16,415 bases of DNA, from assembly GCA_023390675.1 (NCBI GenBank), contig JAEWCK010000239.1:1-16415 (forward strand). The letters are read 5' to 3'. The notes below the pieces were generated by a model. It made no database searches. It worked only from the letters and a program-made list of their open reading frames with translations, and was not told where the DNA came from. Positions 1-8,848 of this stretch are shown piece after piece; positions within the stretch are counted from its first letter, which is position 1, and every line of letters starts with the position of its first letter. The stretch is from Pseudomonadota bacterium (GTDB taxonomy: Bacteria > Pseudomonadota > Alphaproteobacteria > Sphingomonadales > Sphingomonadaceae). The translations under genes were made by a program, and so were the position numbers.

Positions 1-29
1 CCCCCCCCCCGCGCCCCCCCCCCCCCGCC
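1..29. other. poly-C tract at the window edge (possible assembly artefact)
   Basis: The first 26 bases are C except for two Gs (positions 11 and 13), followed by GCCT. On the minus strand this is a G run lying inside the 3' end of the phosphodiesterase gene, where it would encode an implausible glycine-rich tail. Ordinary coding sequence resumes at about position 30. A G homopolymer at a sequence end is typical of dark-cycle poly-G in two-colour Illumina chemistry, so this may be a contig terminus rather than genomic sequence. That last point is inference. Confidence 0.6.
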
Positions 30-1048
30 TCGACCCCGATATAGGGGAAATCCGTGAAGAAACCGTCGATACCAAGCGACAGGAAATATTGGATTTCCTG
101 CGTGAGCCTACCATGAACGCGCGGATCCATGCCTTCGCGCCATGCGGGCTGCAGGAAGAAATTCTCGGCGCGGAAGGTCCAGGGATGGAGCTTGAGGCCG
201 GCGGCATGCGCATCGGCGACCAGGGTGCTCGGCTTGCCCTTGTCGGTCGCGATCATCGCCAACTCGGGTCCGATCCCCCAGGCGTAGGCAGCGACGGCCT
301 TCAGCCCCTCGGGCGTCGCCATCGCGGCATAGCTGGGCGCCGCGCCGTCCGCCGGCCCACCCGCGACCTGCATCAGCTGGATCAGGCGGACATGCGTCAT
401 GCCCTTCAATTGCTTGAGGTTCTTCACTTCGAACGACTGGATGAAAACCGGCGCATCGGCACTCTCCCAATCCGCCGCTTTGAGCCTGTCGACGAGGCGC
501 GCCTCGAGCGGCAAGCCGATCGAGGCGAAATAGCTCGGGTGCTTGGTCTCGGGATAGATGCCGATCGTCCGGCCGGTTTCCTGCGACGCCTTCTTCGCCA
601 GCGCGATGATTTCGTCGAGCGTCGGGATCTCGGCCTCGCCGTCGAACTTCATATTGTCCGGGCGAAGTTGGGGCAGGCGCTCGCGGGCGCGCAGGGTCTT
701 GAGCTCGGCGAGCGTGAAATCCTCGGTGAACCAGCCGGTGATCGCAGAACCGTCGATTGTTTTGGTCGTCCTTCGATCGGCGAATTCGGGGTGCGACGCG
801 ACATCGGTGGTGCCCGAAATCTCGTTCTCGTGCCGGGCGACCAGCACGCCGTCCCTGGTCGGCACGAGGTCGGGCTCGATGAAGTCGGCGCCCTGCTCGA
901 TGGCGAGGCTGTAAGAGAGCAAGGTGTGTTCGGGGCGCTCGCCCGATGCGCCGCGATGCGCGATGACGATGGGCTGGGTCACCGGAGCTTTCTGCCCCAG
1001 CGAGGGCCCGGAAGCCAGCAAGGCGATCAGCAGGACGAGCGTGCGCAT
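2..1048 (-). CDS. glpQ: glycerophosphodiester phosphodiesterase, GlpQ family, periplasmic (3' end missing)
   Basis: Hydrolyses glycerophosphodiesters, the deacylation products of phospholipids, to sn-glycerol 3-phosphate and an alcohol (EC 3.1.4.46), probably in the periplasm. The first ~19 residues form a signal peptide (MRTLVLLIALLASGPSLGQ). The GDPD TIM-barrel signature follows: HRGASGERPEHT with His31, metal ligands Glu58 and Asp60 in the block IEPDLVPTRDG, and the second catalytic His73 in ARHEN. Later blocks are also present: IYPETKHPSYF, IQSFE, LHPWTFRAEN and near the end GIDGFFTDFPYIGVEA. About 349 codons are visible, close to the full family length, so only a few residues should be missing, but the visible tail is corrupted by the poly-C tract. 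Translated by eye from the reverse complement; no internal stop was found. The gene is divergent from the nucleotidyltransferase. The family call is firm; the exact physiological substrate is not known. Confidence 0.93.
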   Translation of the reverse strand, partial: MRTLVLLIALLASGPSLGQKAPVTQPIVIAHRGASGERPEHTLLSYSLAIEQGADFIEPDLVPTRDGVLVARHENEISGTTDVASHPEFADRRTTKTIDGSAITGWFTEDFTLAELKTLRARERLPQLRPDNMKFDGEAEIPTLDEIIALAKKASQETGRTIGIYPETKHPSYFASIGLPLEARLVDRLKAADWESADAPVFIQSFEVKNLKQLKGMTHVRLIQLMQVAGGPADGAAPSYAAMATPEGLKAVAAYAWGIGPELAMIATDKGKPSTLVADAHAAGLKLHPWTFRAENFFLQPAWREGMDPRVHGRLTQEIQYFLSLGIDGFFTDFPYIGVEAGGGGRGGG

Positions 1049-1740
1049 CGCGGTACGGCTAGCCGGGCGATGTGACGGTACCAAGGCGGATGGCCGATAG
1101 CCCAGGTTGGGATATTTTCGGGCCCCGCGCGTTTTGGCGATGATGCTGGAGCCGCAACAAACCGCGCTGATCCTCCTCGCCGCGGGGCGTTCGCGCCGGT
1201 TCGACGATGGCGACAAGCTCGCCGAACCCTTTCTCGACAAGCCGCTCGCCTTCCACGTCGTGACTGCGCTCGAGAAGATTCCCTTTCGCGCGCGCATCGC
1301 GATCGTCTCCGACACCGCGCTGGACTTCGCCGCGCTCGGCTATCGCGTGGTGGAGAATCCCGATCCCTCGCGCGGCCGCGCGCGATCGCTCTGCCGGGGC
1401 GTCTTGGCGGCGAAGGAGCTGGGCGCCGAAGCGGTGCTCGTCGCGCTTGCCGACATGCCGCGCGTCACCGCCGCGCACGTCCATCGTATGTTCGACGCCG
1501 CCGACGGTCCCGCGACGATCGTCGCGTCGAGCGACGGCGTGCGGCCGATGCCGCCCGCGCTGTTCGGCAGGGACGTTTTCCCGCAACTGCTGGCGATCGA
1601 CGGGGCCGAAGGCGCGGTCGAGCTGATCAAGCGCGGCCACCATGTCGTCGCGCCCCCCGCCGAGCTGGTCGACATCGACACGCAGGACGATCTGGTCGAG
1701 CTGCGCGAGCTCTACGGGCTGCCGAGCGACGGGGCCTCGC

Positions 1741-2949
<1,209 letters not shown>

Positions 2950-2952
2950 TAC

Positions 2953-3057
2953 TTCTCCCCTCCCGCGTGCGGGAAGGGTCGGGGGAGGGCGTGTTCGCAG
3001 GCGATGCAGGTGAGGGACAGGCCCTCCCCTGACCCCTCCCGCAAGCGGGAGGGGGAT
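2953..3057. repeat. inverted pair of REP-like palindromes (REPIN-like) inside the efflux operon
   Basis: Two similar GC-rich hairpins face each other between the ATPase and permease genes. Element 2 has perfect 10-bp arms, CCCCTCCCGC (3033-3042) and GCGGGAGGGG (3045-3054), around AA. Element 1 has TCCCGC (2961-2966) and GCGGGA (2969-2974) around GT, with further imperfect pairing outside. The outer flanks also match in inverted orientation: GGGGGAGGGC at 2981-2990 pairs with GCCCTCCCCT at 3021-3030 with one mismatch. The whole unit is therefore a tail-to-tail doublet separated by about 30 nt of unique sequence. Such doublets are typical of REPIN/BIME elements spread by RAYT transposases; no such gene is in the window. 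A related single element lies at 14552-14574. Confidence 0.75.
2955..2962 (-). promoter_or_regulatory. ribosome binding site of the permease, embedded in a REP-like hairpin
   Basis: Read on the minus strand the mRNA has GAGGGGAG followed by AAGTA and ATG at 2949, a good Shine-Dalgarno match at normal spacing. The GGGG part also forms the 3' outer arm of the REP-like stem (CCCTTCCCGC pairing with GCGGGAGGGG around AC, one U-G pair), so the site could be hidden when the hairpin forms. The pairing is seen in the sequence; an effect on translation is inference. Confidence 0.55.
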
Positions 3058-3073
3058 TTATGAAGGACACTCC

Positions 3074-3782
<709 letters not shown>

Positions 3783-3793
<11 letters not shown>

Positions 3794-5222
3794 GCTGCGC
3801 TCCTCCGCCGGAACCGCCGCCGCTCTGGCCGCCGCCCGAGGCTCCCTGACGGCGCTGGCCGCCGCCGCCCGAGCGCCGCTGGCCGTTGCCATTGCCCGCG
3901 AGCTGGCCGGTGATCACCTTGTCGCCGGGCTTCAGATTGCCGCCGGTTACTTCGGTGACGGTGCCGTTGGTATCGCCGATCGTGACCTGCACCGGCTGGG
4001 GCTTGCCGTCGGGCCCAAGGATATAGACGGTCTGCTGGCCGGTGGCGTTGCCGCCCGTCGCCTGTTTCTCGTTGCCGTCGCGATTGCCGCCGCGCCGCCT
4101 TCCGCGCGGCACCAGCGCGCCGGCGATGCCTCCCGAGGCGCTTGCGCTGGGGCTGGCGTCCGGAGTCGCGGGGGTGAAGCGCAACGCGGCATTGGGGACG
4201 AGCAGCACGTTGGGCCTGGACTTGGTGACGATCTCCGCGGTCGCGGTCATTCCCGGGCGGAGCTGCTGGTCGGGGTTCGCCACGCTCAGCGTTGCGGCAT
4301 AGGAGACGACCTGGCTCTGCGTGGTGCTCGCGGTCGTCGTGGTCGATTGGGCGGAAAGGTTGGAGCCCAGGTCGACGCGCGTGATCGTCGCCGGGAAGGT
4401 CTTGCCCGGGAAGGCGTCGACCGTGAAGCTCGCGAGCTGGCCTTCCTTGACCGAGCCCACGTCCGCTTCGTCGATCGCGACCTGCAGCTCCATCGCCGAG
4501 AGGTCCTCGGCGATCACGAACAAGGTCGGCGTGTTGAACGATGCCGCGACGGTCTGTCCCTCGTCGATCTGGCGCGCGAGGACCACGCCGTTCACGGGCG
4601 ATCGGATTACGGCCTTGTAGCGCTGCGTCTCGTTCGAGGAGAGCGCCGCGCGCTGCGACACGACGTTCGCCTGCGCCGCGCGGACATTGGCGACCGCGCG
4701 CGCCACCGCGGCGCGCGCCTGTTCGAGCTCGACCTTGGCGGGCACCTTGCCGCCCGAAAGCCGGCTTACTTCCTCCATGCGCGCGAGCTGCGCCTGCGAT
4801 TCGGCGAGCGTCGCCTGGTTCTGCGCGACGGTGGCGGTCGCGGCGTTGAGTGCCGCCTTGCTCTGGGTGATCGCGTCGTCGAGCCTCGAGGTATCGAGCA
4901 CCGCGAGCGGCTGGCCCTTCACGACGCGGTCGTTGACGTCGACCGTCACAGTCTCGACCAGACCCGACAATTCCGAGCCGACCTGCACCTGGTTGGTCGG
5001 CGCGAGCTTGCCCGTCGCCGACACGGTCACGGTCAGATTGCCGCGCTCGACTGCGTCGGTCGAATAGTGCGTCTCGGTACTGCCGCCGAACAGCTTCAAT
5101 GCGAGCAGGATCAGCAGCACCGCGCCGAGCCCGATCAGCCCCCATTTGAGCCAGCGCCGCCACCAGGGCCGCGGCGGCGTCCCCAGGAACGCGTCGAGAT
5201 TCTGCTTGGTCTCAGTTGCCAT
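3783..5222 (-). CDS. periplasmic adaptor (membrane fusion protein), MacA/HlyD family
   Basis: A 479-residue adaptor that links the inner-membrane ABC pump to the outer membrane channel. A cytoplasmic N-terminus with WWRRWLKW leads into one membrane anchor at about residues 27-45. The biotinyl-lipoyl half-motif GNLTVTVSATGKLAPTNQVQ follows, with the VGSELSGLVETVTVDVNDRVVKGQPLAVLD block. A long alpha-helical hairpin rich in Ala, Gln and Glu spans about 115-205, then come the second lipoyl half (AVIRSPVNGVVLARQIDEGQTV) and the beta-barrel region. Two low-complexity stretches stand out: a Ser/Gly/Arg-rich insertion at about 352-392 and a Gly/Gln/Arg-rich tail over the last ~35 residues. It starts at ATG 5222, overlapping the stop of the outer membrane factor by 11 nt (ATGGCAACTGA), and is second in the operon. 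Confidence 0.93.
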
Positions 5223-6645
5223 TGGCGGTGCTGCCTGTCGTGGGAGCGGTGGGGGTGACGCTCGAATCCCAGCCGCCGCCCAGCGCCTGGTAAAGCTGGA
5301 TGAGCGCGGTCGCCTGATCGGATTGCGCGCCGACCAGTCCGTTCTTGGCCGAAAGCAGCGAGGCCTCGGCCTGGTTGAGCGTCGTGAAGTCGGTGAGCCC
5401 CGAGCGATATTGCATCCGCGCGAGCAAGGTCTGGTTGTTCGCCGCGTCGAGCGCGATGCGGAACTCGGCCTCGCGCCGCTGCGCCGCCTGCAGCGCGACG
5501 ACGGCGTTCTCGATATCCTCGAGCGCGGTCAGCACGGTCTGCTTGTAGCCGATGAACGCGCTGTCGGCGGCGGCCTCGGCCGAGCGGACCTGGCTCTGGC
5601 GCCGCCCGCCGTCGAAGATCGCCTGCGCGATATTGGCGAACAGCCGCCCGCTGATCGCGTCGAAGATCGAGGAGAGCGCCGAGGAACCCGCATCGATGCT
5701 CCCGCCGATCGAGAGCGAGGGGAAGAGCTGCGCGCTGGCGACGCCGATATTGGCGGTCGCCGCGGCGAGGTTGCGCTCGGCGGCGCGCACGTCGGGGCGC
5801 TGGCGCAGCGTCTCGGCGGGGATGCCGGTCGCGACGCTCGCGGGCCCGCGCGGGATCGGCTTGACTGCCTCGAGCTCGGCCTTGAGCGCGCCGGGCGCCT
5901 GCCCGGTGAGCACGCCGAGCCGCGAGACATAGCCATTATACGCCGCCTCAAGGCTCGGGATGCCCGCGGCGACCTGCGCGCGCGATGCGCGGGCCTGCTC
6001 CTGATCGAGCGACGAGACGAGCCCCGCCTGCACGCGCCACCCGGCGATCTGGAGATTCTCGTCGGCGATGCCCAGCGAATCGCGCGCATTGGCGAGCTGC
6101 GCCTGCGCCTCGCGCGCGAGCACATAGTTGCGCGCGGTCTCCGCCTCGATCGAGATCAGCACCGTCGCATAGTCGAAGCCCGCGGCCTCATAGCCCGCAC
6201 GCGCCGATTCGACGCCGCGGCGCACGCCGCCGAACAAGTCTACCTGATAGCTGGCATCCGCGCCGATCGAGAAGCTGTCGTTGCGCCCGCCGGTCGATCC
6301 GGTGATCGGCACGCTCCGCGAATATCCCGCCGACGCGCCGACCTCGGGCAGCAGCCCGGCGCGCTGCTGGACCAGCGATTCGCGGGCCTGCCTGAGCCGC
6401 GTCACGGCCTGCGCCACATCGAGGTTCGCCGCCTGCGCGCGCTCGACCAGGCTGCCGAGCGTCGGATCGTCAAATTTCGTCCACCAGCGCGTCAGGTCCT
6501 CGCGCGCGCGCTGGTCGGCCGCCACCGAATAAGCGTCGGGCACGCCCAGCTCGCTCGCCGCGCGCGGACGATAGTCTGGGCCCACCGAGCAGGCGGCGAG
6601 CGGCATCGCGAGCGCGAGCGTCAGGGCGAGGGGGCGATTGGGCAT
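5212..6645 (-). CDS. outer membrane efflux lipoprotein, NodT/TolC family
   Basis: A 477-residue outer membrane channel and first gene of the efflux operon. The start at ATG 6645 gives a lipoprotein signal, MPNRPLALTLALAMPLAAC, with the lipobox LAAC and lipid-carrying Cys19 followed by SVGPDYRP, the usual opening of NodT-family factors. Two outer-membrane-efflux repeats follow, with TLGSLVERAQAANLDVAQAVTRLRQAR, a first GYSRS..SYQVDLFGG..R block, and the second repeat QRPDVRAAERNLAAATANIGVASAQLFPSLSIGGSID. The C-terminal helix pair contains YRSGLTDFTTLNQAEASLLSAKNGLVGAQSDQ. It forms a complete tripartite pump with the adaptor, ATPase and permease downstream. The frame is open well upstream (to 7068), but that region is antisense to acs and lacks family similarity. 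Confidence 0.93.
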   Translation of the reverse strand: MPNRPLALTLALAMPLAACSVGPDYRPRAASELGVPDAYSVAADQRAREDLTRWWTKFDDPTLGSLVERAQAANLDVAQAVTRLRQARESLVQQRAGLLPEVGASAGYSRSVPITGSTGGRNDSFSIGADASYQVDLFGGVRRGVESARAGYEAAGFDYATVLISIEAETARNYVLAREAQAQLANARDSLGIADENLQIAGWRVQAGLVSSLDQEQARASRAQVAAGIPSLEAAYNGYVSRLGVLTGQAPGALKAELEAVKPIPRGPASVATGIPAETLRQRPDVRAAERNLAAATANIGVASAQLFPSLSIGGSIDAGSSALSSIFDAISGRLFANIAQAIFDGGRRQSQVRSAEAAADSAFIGYKQTVLTALEDIENAVVALQAAQRREAEFRIALDAANNQTLLARMQYRSGLTDFTTLNQAEASLLSAKNGLVGAQSDQATALIQLYQALGGGWDSSVTPTAPTTGSTANGN

Positions 6646-6813
6646 TGGCGACAAGATGATTGCGGAGGCGCTTCTGTTCCATCGAAATATTGTCGCAATA
6701 TGTCGCGAACCCCGCGCGCCTGCGGATCGGAGCGCATCCGCAACGGATTCTCGTGCTTGGCGCGGCCGCCCGGCTTGGGCAGAAGGGAGGCGAATCCCTT
6801 CAGCGGAGTCGTG
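6646..6813. promoter_or_regulatory. divergent promoter region between the efflux operon and acs, with three perfect dyads
   Basis: This 168-nt gap must hold the promoters of both divergent units. Three perfect inverted repeats are visible. ATATTG-TCG-CAATAT lies at 6687-6701 in a locally AT-rich patch. TGCGGAT-N8-ATCCGCA lies at 6721-6742. AAGGGA-N6-TCCCTT lies at 6783-6800, just ahead of the acs GGAG ribosome binding site (6804-6807). TGTCGC is also directly repeated at 6691-6696 and 6701-6706, one helical turn apart, with an inverted copy (GCGACA) at 6648-6653 near the efflux start codon. I could not place convincing -35/-10 boxes. The dyads are direct observations; their use as operators is inference. 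Confidence 0.5.
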
Positions 6814-8754
6814 ATGTCCGAGAGCAGCGTCTATCCGGTACCAGACGAATGGGCGCGCCGCGCGCGCGTCGACGCCGCGGGCTATGAGAAGCTGTACGGG
6901 CGCAGCCTCGCCGATCCGGGCAGCTTCTGGCTCGAGCAGGCGCGCCGGCTCGACTGGATCAAGCGCCCCGAGCTTGCCGGCGACTGGTCGTTCGACGAAG
7001 CAGACTTCCACATCCGCTGGTTCGCCGACGGCAGGCTGAACGTCGCGGCGAACTGCATCGACCGGCACCTGGCGAAGCGCGGCGACGCGGTCGCGATCCT
7101 GTGGGAGCCCGACGACCCTGCCGAGGCGCCGCGCAGCTACACCTATCGTCAGCTATATGCCGAGGTCTGCCGCCTCGCTAATGTGCTCAAGGGCGAGGGC
7201 GTCCGAAAGGGCGACCGCGTCACGATCTACATGCCGATGATCCCCGAAGCGGCGTTCGCCTTGCTCGCCTGCGCGCGGATCGGAGCGGTCCATTCGGTGG
7301 TGTTCGGCGGCTTCTCGCCCGAGGCATTGGCCGGGCGCATCACCGATTGCGATTCGGCCTTCTGCATCACTGCCGACGAGGGCCGGCGCGGCGGCCGCAA
7401 GGTCCCGCTCAAGGCCAATGTCGATGCCGCCGCGGCGCTCGCGCCCGCGCTCGAGAAGGTGATCGTGGTCAAGGCGACCGGCGGCGCGGTGGCGATGCAA
7501 CCCGGCCGCGACGTGTGGCTCCACGAGGCCGCCGCGAACGTCCCCGCCGATTGCCCGCCCGAGCCGATGGGCGCCGAGGACCCGCTCTTCATCCTCTACA
7601 CCTCGGGATCGACGGGCAAGCCCAAGGGCGTGCTCCACTCGTCGGGCGGCTATCTGCTCTGGGCGAGCCTCACCCATGAGCTCGTCTTCGATTACCGGCC
7701 CGGCCAGATCTATTGGTGCGCGGCCGATATCGGCTGGGTCACCGGGCACAGCTATATCGTCTACGGCCCGCTCGCCAACGGCGCGACGACCTTGATGTAC
7801 GAAGGTGTGCCCAACTGGCCCGACGCCAGCCGCATCTGGCAGGTCGCCGACCGGCACAAGGTCGAGATCCTCTATACCGCGCCCACGGCGCTGCGCGCGC
7901 TGATGCGCGAGGGCGACGAGTTCGTGCACGCCACTTCGCGCAAGTCGATCAAGCTGCTCGGCACTGTCGGCGAGCCGATCAATCCCGAGGCGTGGCGCTG
8001 GTATCACGACGTGGTGGGCGAAGGTCGCTGCCCGATCGTCGACACCTGGTGGCAGACCGAAACCGGCGGCACGATGATCGCGCCGTTGCCCGGCGCGACG
8101 CCGCTCAAGCCGGGATCGGCGACGCGCCCGATGCCGGGCGTCGATCCGCAGATCGTCGATTCGGAAGGCAATGTCCTTGTCGGCGCGACCGAGGGCAACC
8201 TCTGCATCGCGCGCAGCTGGCCGGGGCAGATGCGCACCGTCTGGGGCGATCACGATCGCTTCTTCCAGACCTATTTCACCACCTATCCGGGCAAATATTT
8301 CACCGGCGACGGCTGCCGCCGCGACGAGGACGGCTATTACTGGATCACCGGCCGGGTCGACGACGTGATCAACGTCTCGGGGCACCGCATGGGGACCGCC
8401 GAAGTCGAGAGCGCGCTCGTGCTCCACCCCAAGGTGGCCGAGGCGGCGGTGGTGGGCATGCCCCACGACATCAAGGGGCAGGGCATCTACGCCTACGTCA
8501 CCCTGAACGCCGGCGAAACCGCGGGCGACTCGCTGCGCGACGAGTTGCGTGCCTGGGTGCGCAAGGAGATCGGCCCGATCGCCTCGCCGGACGCGCTCCA
8601 GTTCGCGCCGGGCCTGCCTAAGACGCGCTCGGGCAAGATCATGCGCCGCATCCTGCGCAAGATCGCCGAGGGCGACACGAGCAATCTGGGCGACACCAGC
8701 ACGCTCGCCGATCCCGCCGTGGTCGACGATCTGCTCGCCAATCGCGTGGGCTAG
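6814..8754 (+). CDS. acs: acetyl-CoA synthetase (AMP-forming)
   Basis: Cytoplasmic enzyme activating acetate to acetyl-CoA through acetyl-AMP (EC 6.2.1.1), feeding acetate into the TCA and glyoxylate cycles. It has 646 residues, matching the ~650 of the family. Visible motifs are the adenylate-forming P-loop YTSGSTGKPKG (262-272), the core motif DTWWQTETGG with Trp413 in the position that limits the acyl pocket to acetate, YFTGDGCRRDEDGYYWITGRVDDVINVSGHR, and the C-terminal LPKTRSGKIMRR with catalytic Lys608. That lysine is the one usually controlled by reversible acetylation. The Trp argues for acetate over propionate (PrpE). The start is ATG 6814 with GGAG 6 nt upstream; the frame is open much further upstream, but only as antisense to the efflux genes. 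It is monocistronic, followed by a hairpin at 8761. Confidence 0.96.
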   Translation: MSESSVYPVPDEWARRARVDAAGYEKLYGRSLADPGSFWLEQARRLDWIKRPELAGDWSFDEADFHIRWFADGRLNVAANCIDRHLAKRGDAVAILWEPDDPAEAPRSYTYRQLYAEVCRLANVLKGEGVRKGDRVTIYMPMIPEAAFALLACARIGAVHSVVFGGFSPEALAGRITDCDSAFCITADEGRRGGRKVPLKANVDAAAALAPALEKVIVVKATGGAVAMQPGRDVWLHEAAANVPADCPPEPMGAEDPLFILYTSGSTGKPKGVLHSSGGYLLWASLTHELVFDYRPGQIYWCAADIGWVTGHSYIVYGPLANGATTLMYEGVPNWPDASRIWQVADRHKVEILYTAPTALRALMREGDEFVHATSRKSIKLLGTVGEPINPEAWRWYHDVVGEGRCPIVDTWWQTETGGTMIAPLPGATPLKPGSATRPMPGVDPQIVDSEGNVLVGATEGNLCIARSWPGQMRTVWGDHDRFFQTYFTTYPGKYFTGDGCRRDEDGYYWITGRVDDVINVSGHRMGTAEVESALVLHPKVAEAAVVGMPHDIKGQGIYAYVTLNAGETAGDSLRDELRAWVRKEIGPIASPDALQFAPGLPKTRSGKIMRRILRKIAEGDTSNLGDTSTLADPAVVDDLLANRVG

Positions 8755-8760
8755 AGCGTA

Positions 8761-8786
8761 CAATCGGGAAACCCGAATCCCGATTG
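8761..8786 (+). terminator. hairpin after acs, possible terminator without a T run
   Basis: CAATCGGG (8761-8768) and CCCGATTG (8779-8786) form a perfect 8-bp stem with a 10-nt loop, 6 nt after the acs stop. No U tract follows, so it may be a weak or Rho-assisted terminator or an mRNA-stabilising structure. A second small dyad, AGGCG-N7-CGCCT, lies at 8801-8817 ahead of the peptidase gene. Confidence 0.4.
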
Positions 8787-8848
8787 CGAGACGTTCCCCG
8801 AGGCGTTACATCCGCCTGATACAGTTAGTGGGACGGGGATTTTCATCC

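Noticed and set aside
1107..1139. TTG start at 1107 for the nucleotidyltransferase
   Set aside because: It would add 11 residues (GYFRAPRVLA-type) before the family's usual N-terminus; tandem ATGs at 1140/1143 place the start directly ahead of the nucleotide-binding loop.
5146..6813. Very long open plus-strand frame upstream of and continuous with acs (would make a ~1200-residue protein)
   Set aside because: The upstream ~556 codons are antisense to the outer membrane factor and adaptor genes, Arg-rich and without recognisable domains; acs has its own ATG, ribosome binding site and conserved N-terminus at 6814. High GC removes stops from antisense frames.
7153..8763. 536-codon minus-strand open frame opposite acs
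   Set aside because: Antisense shadow of a fully conserved acetyl-CoA synthetase; no motifs and no ribosome binding site noted.
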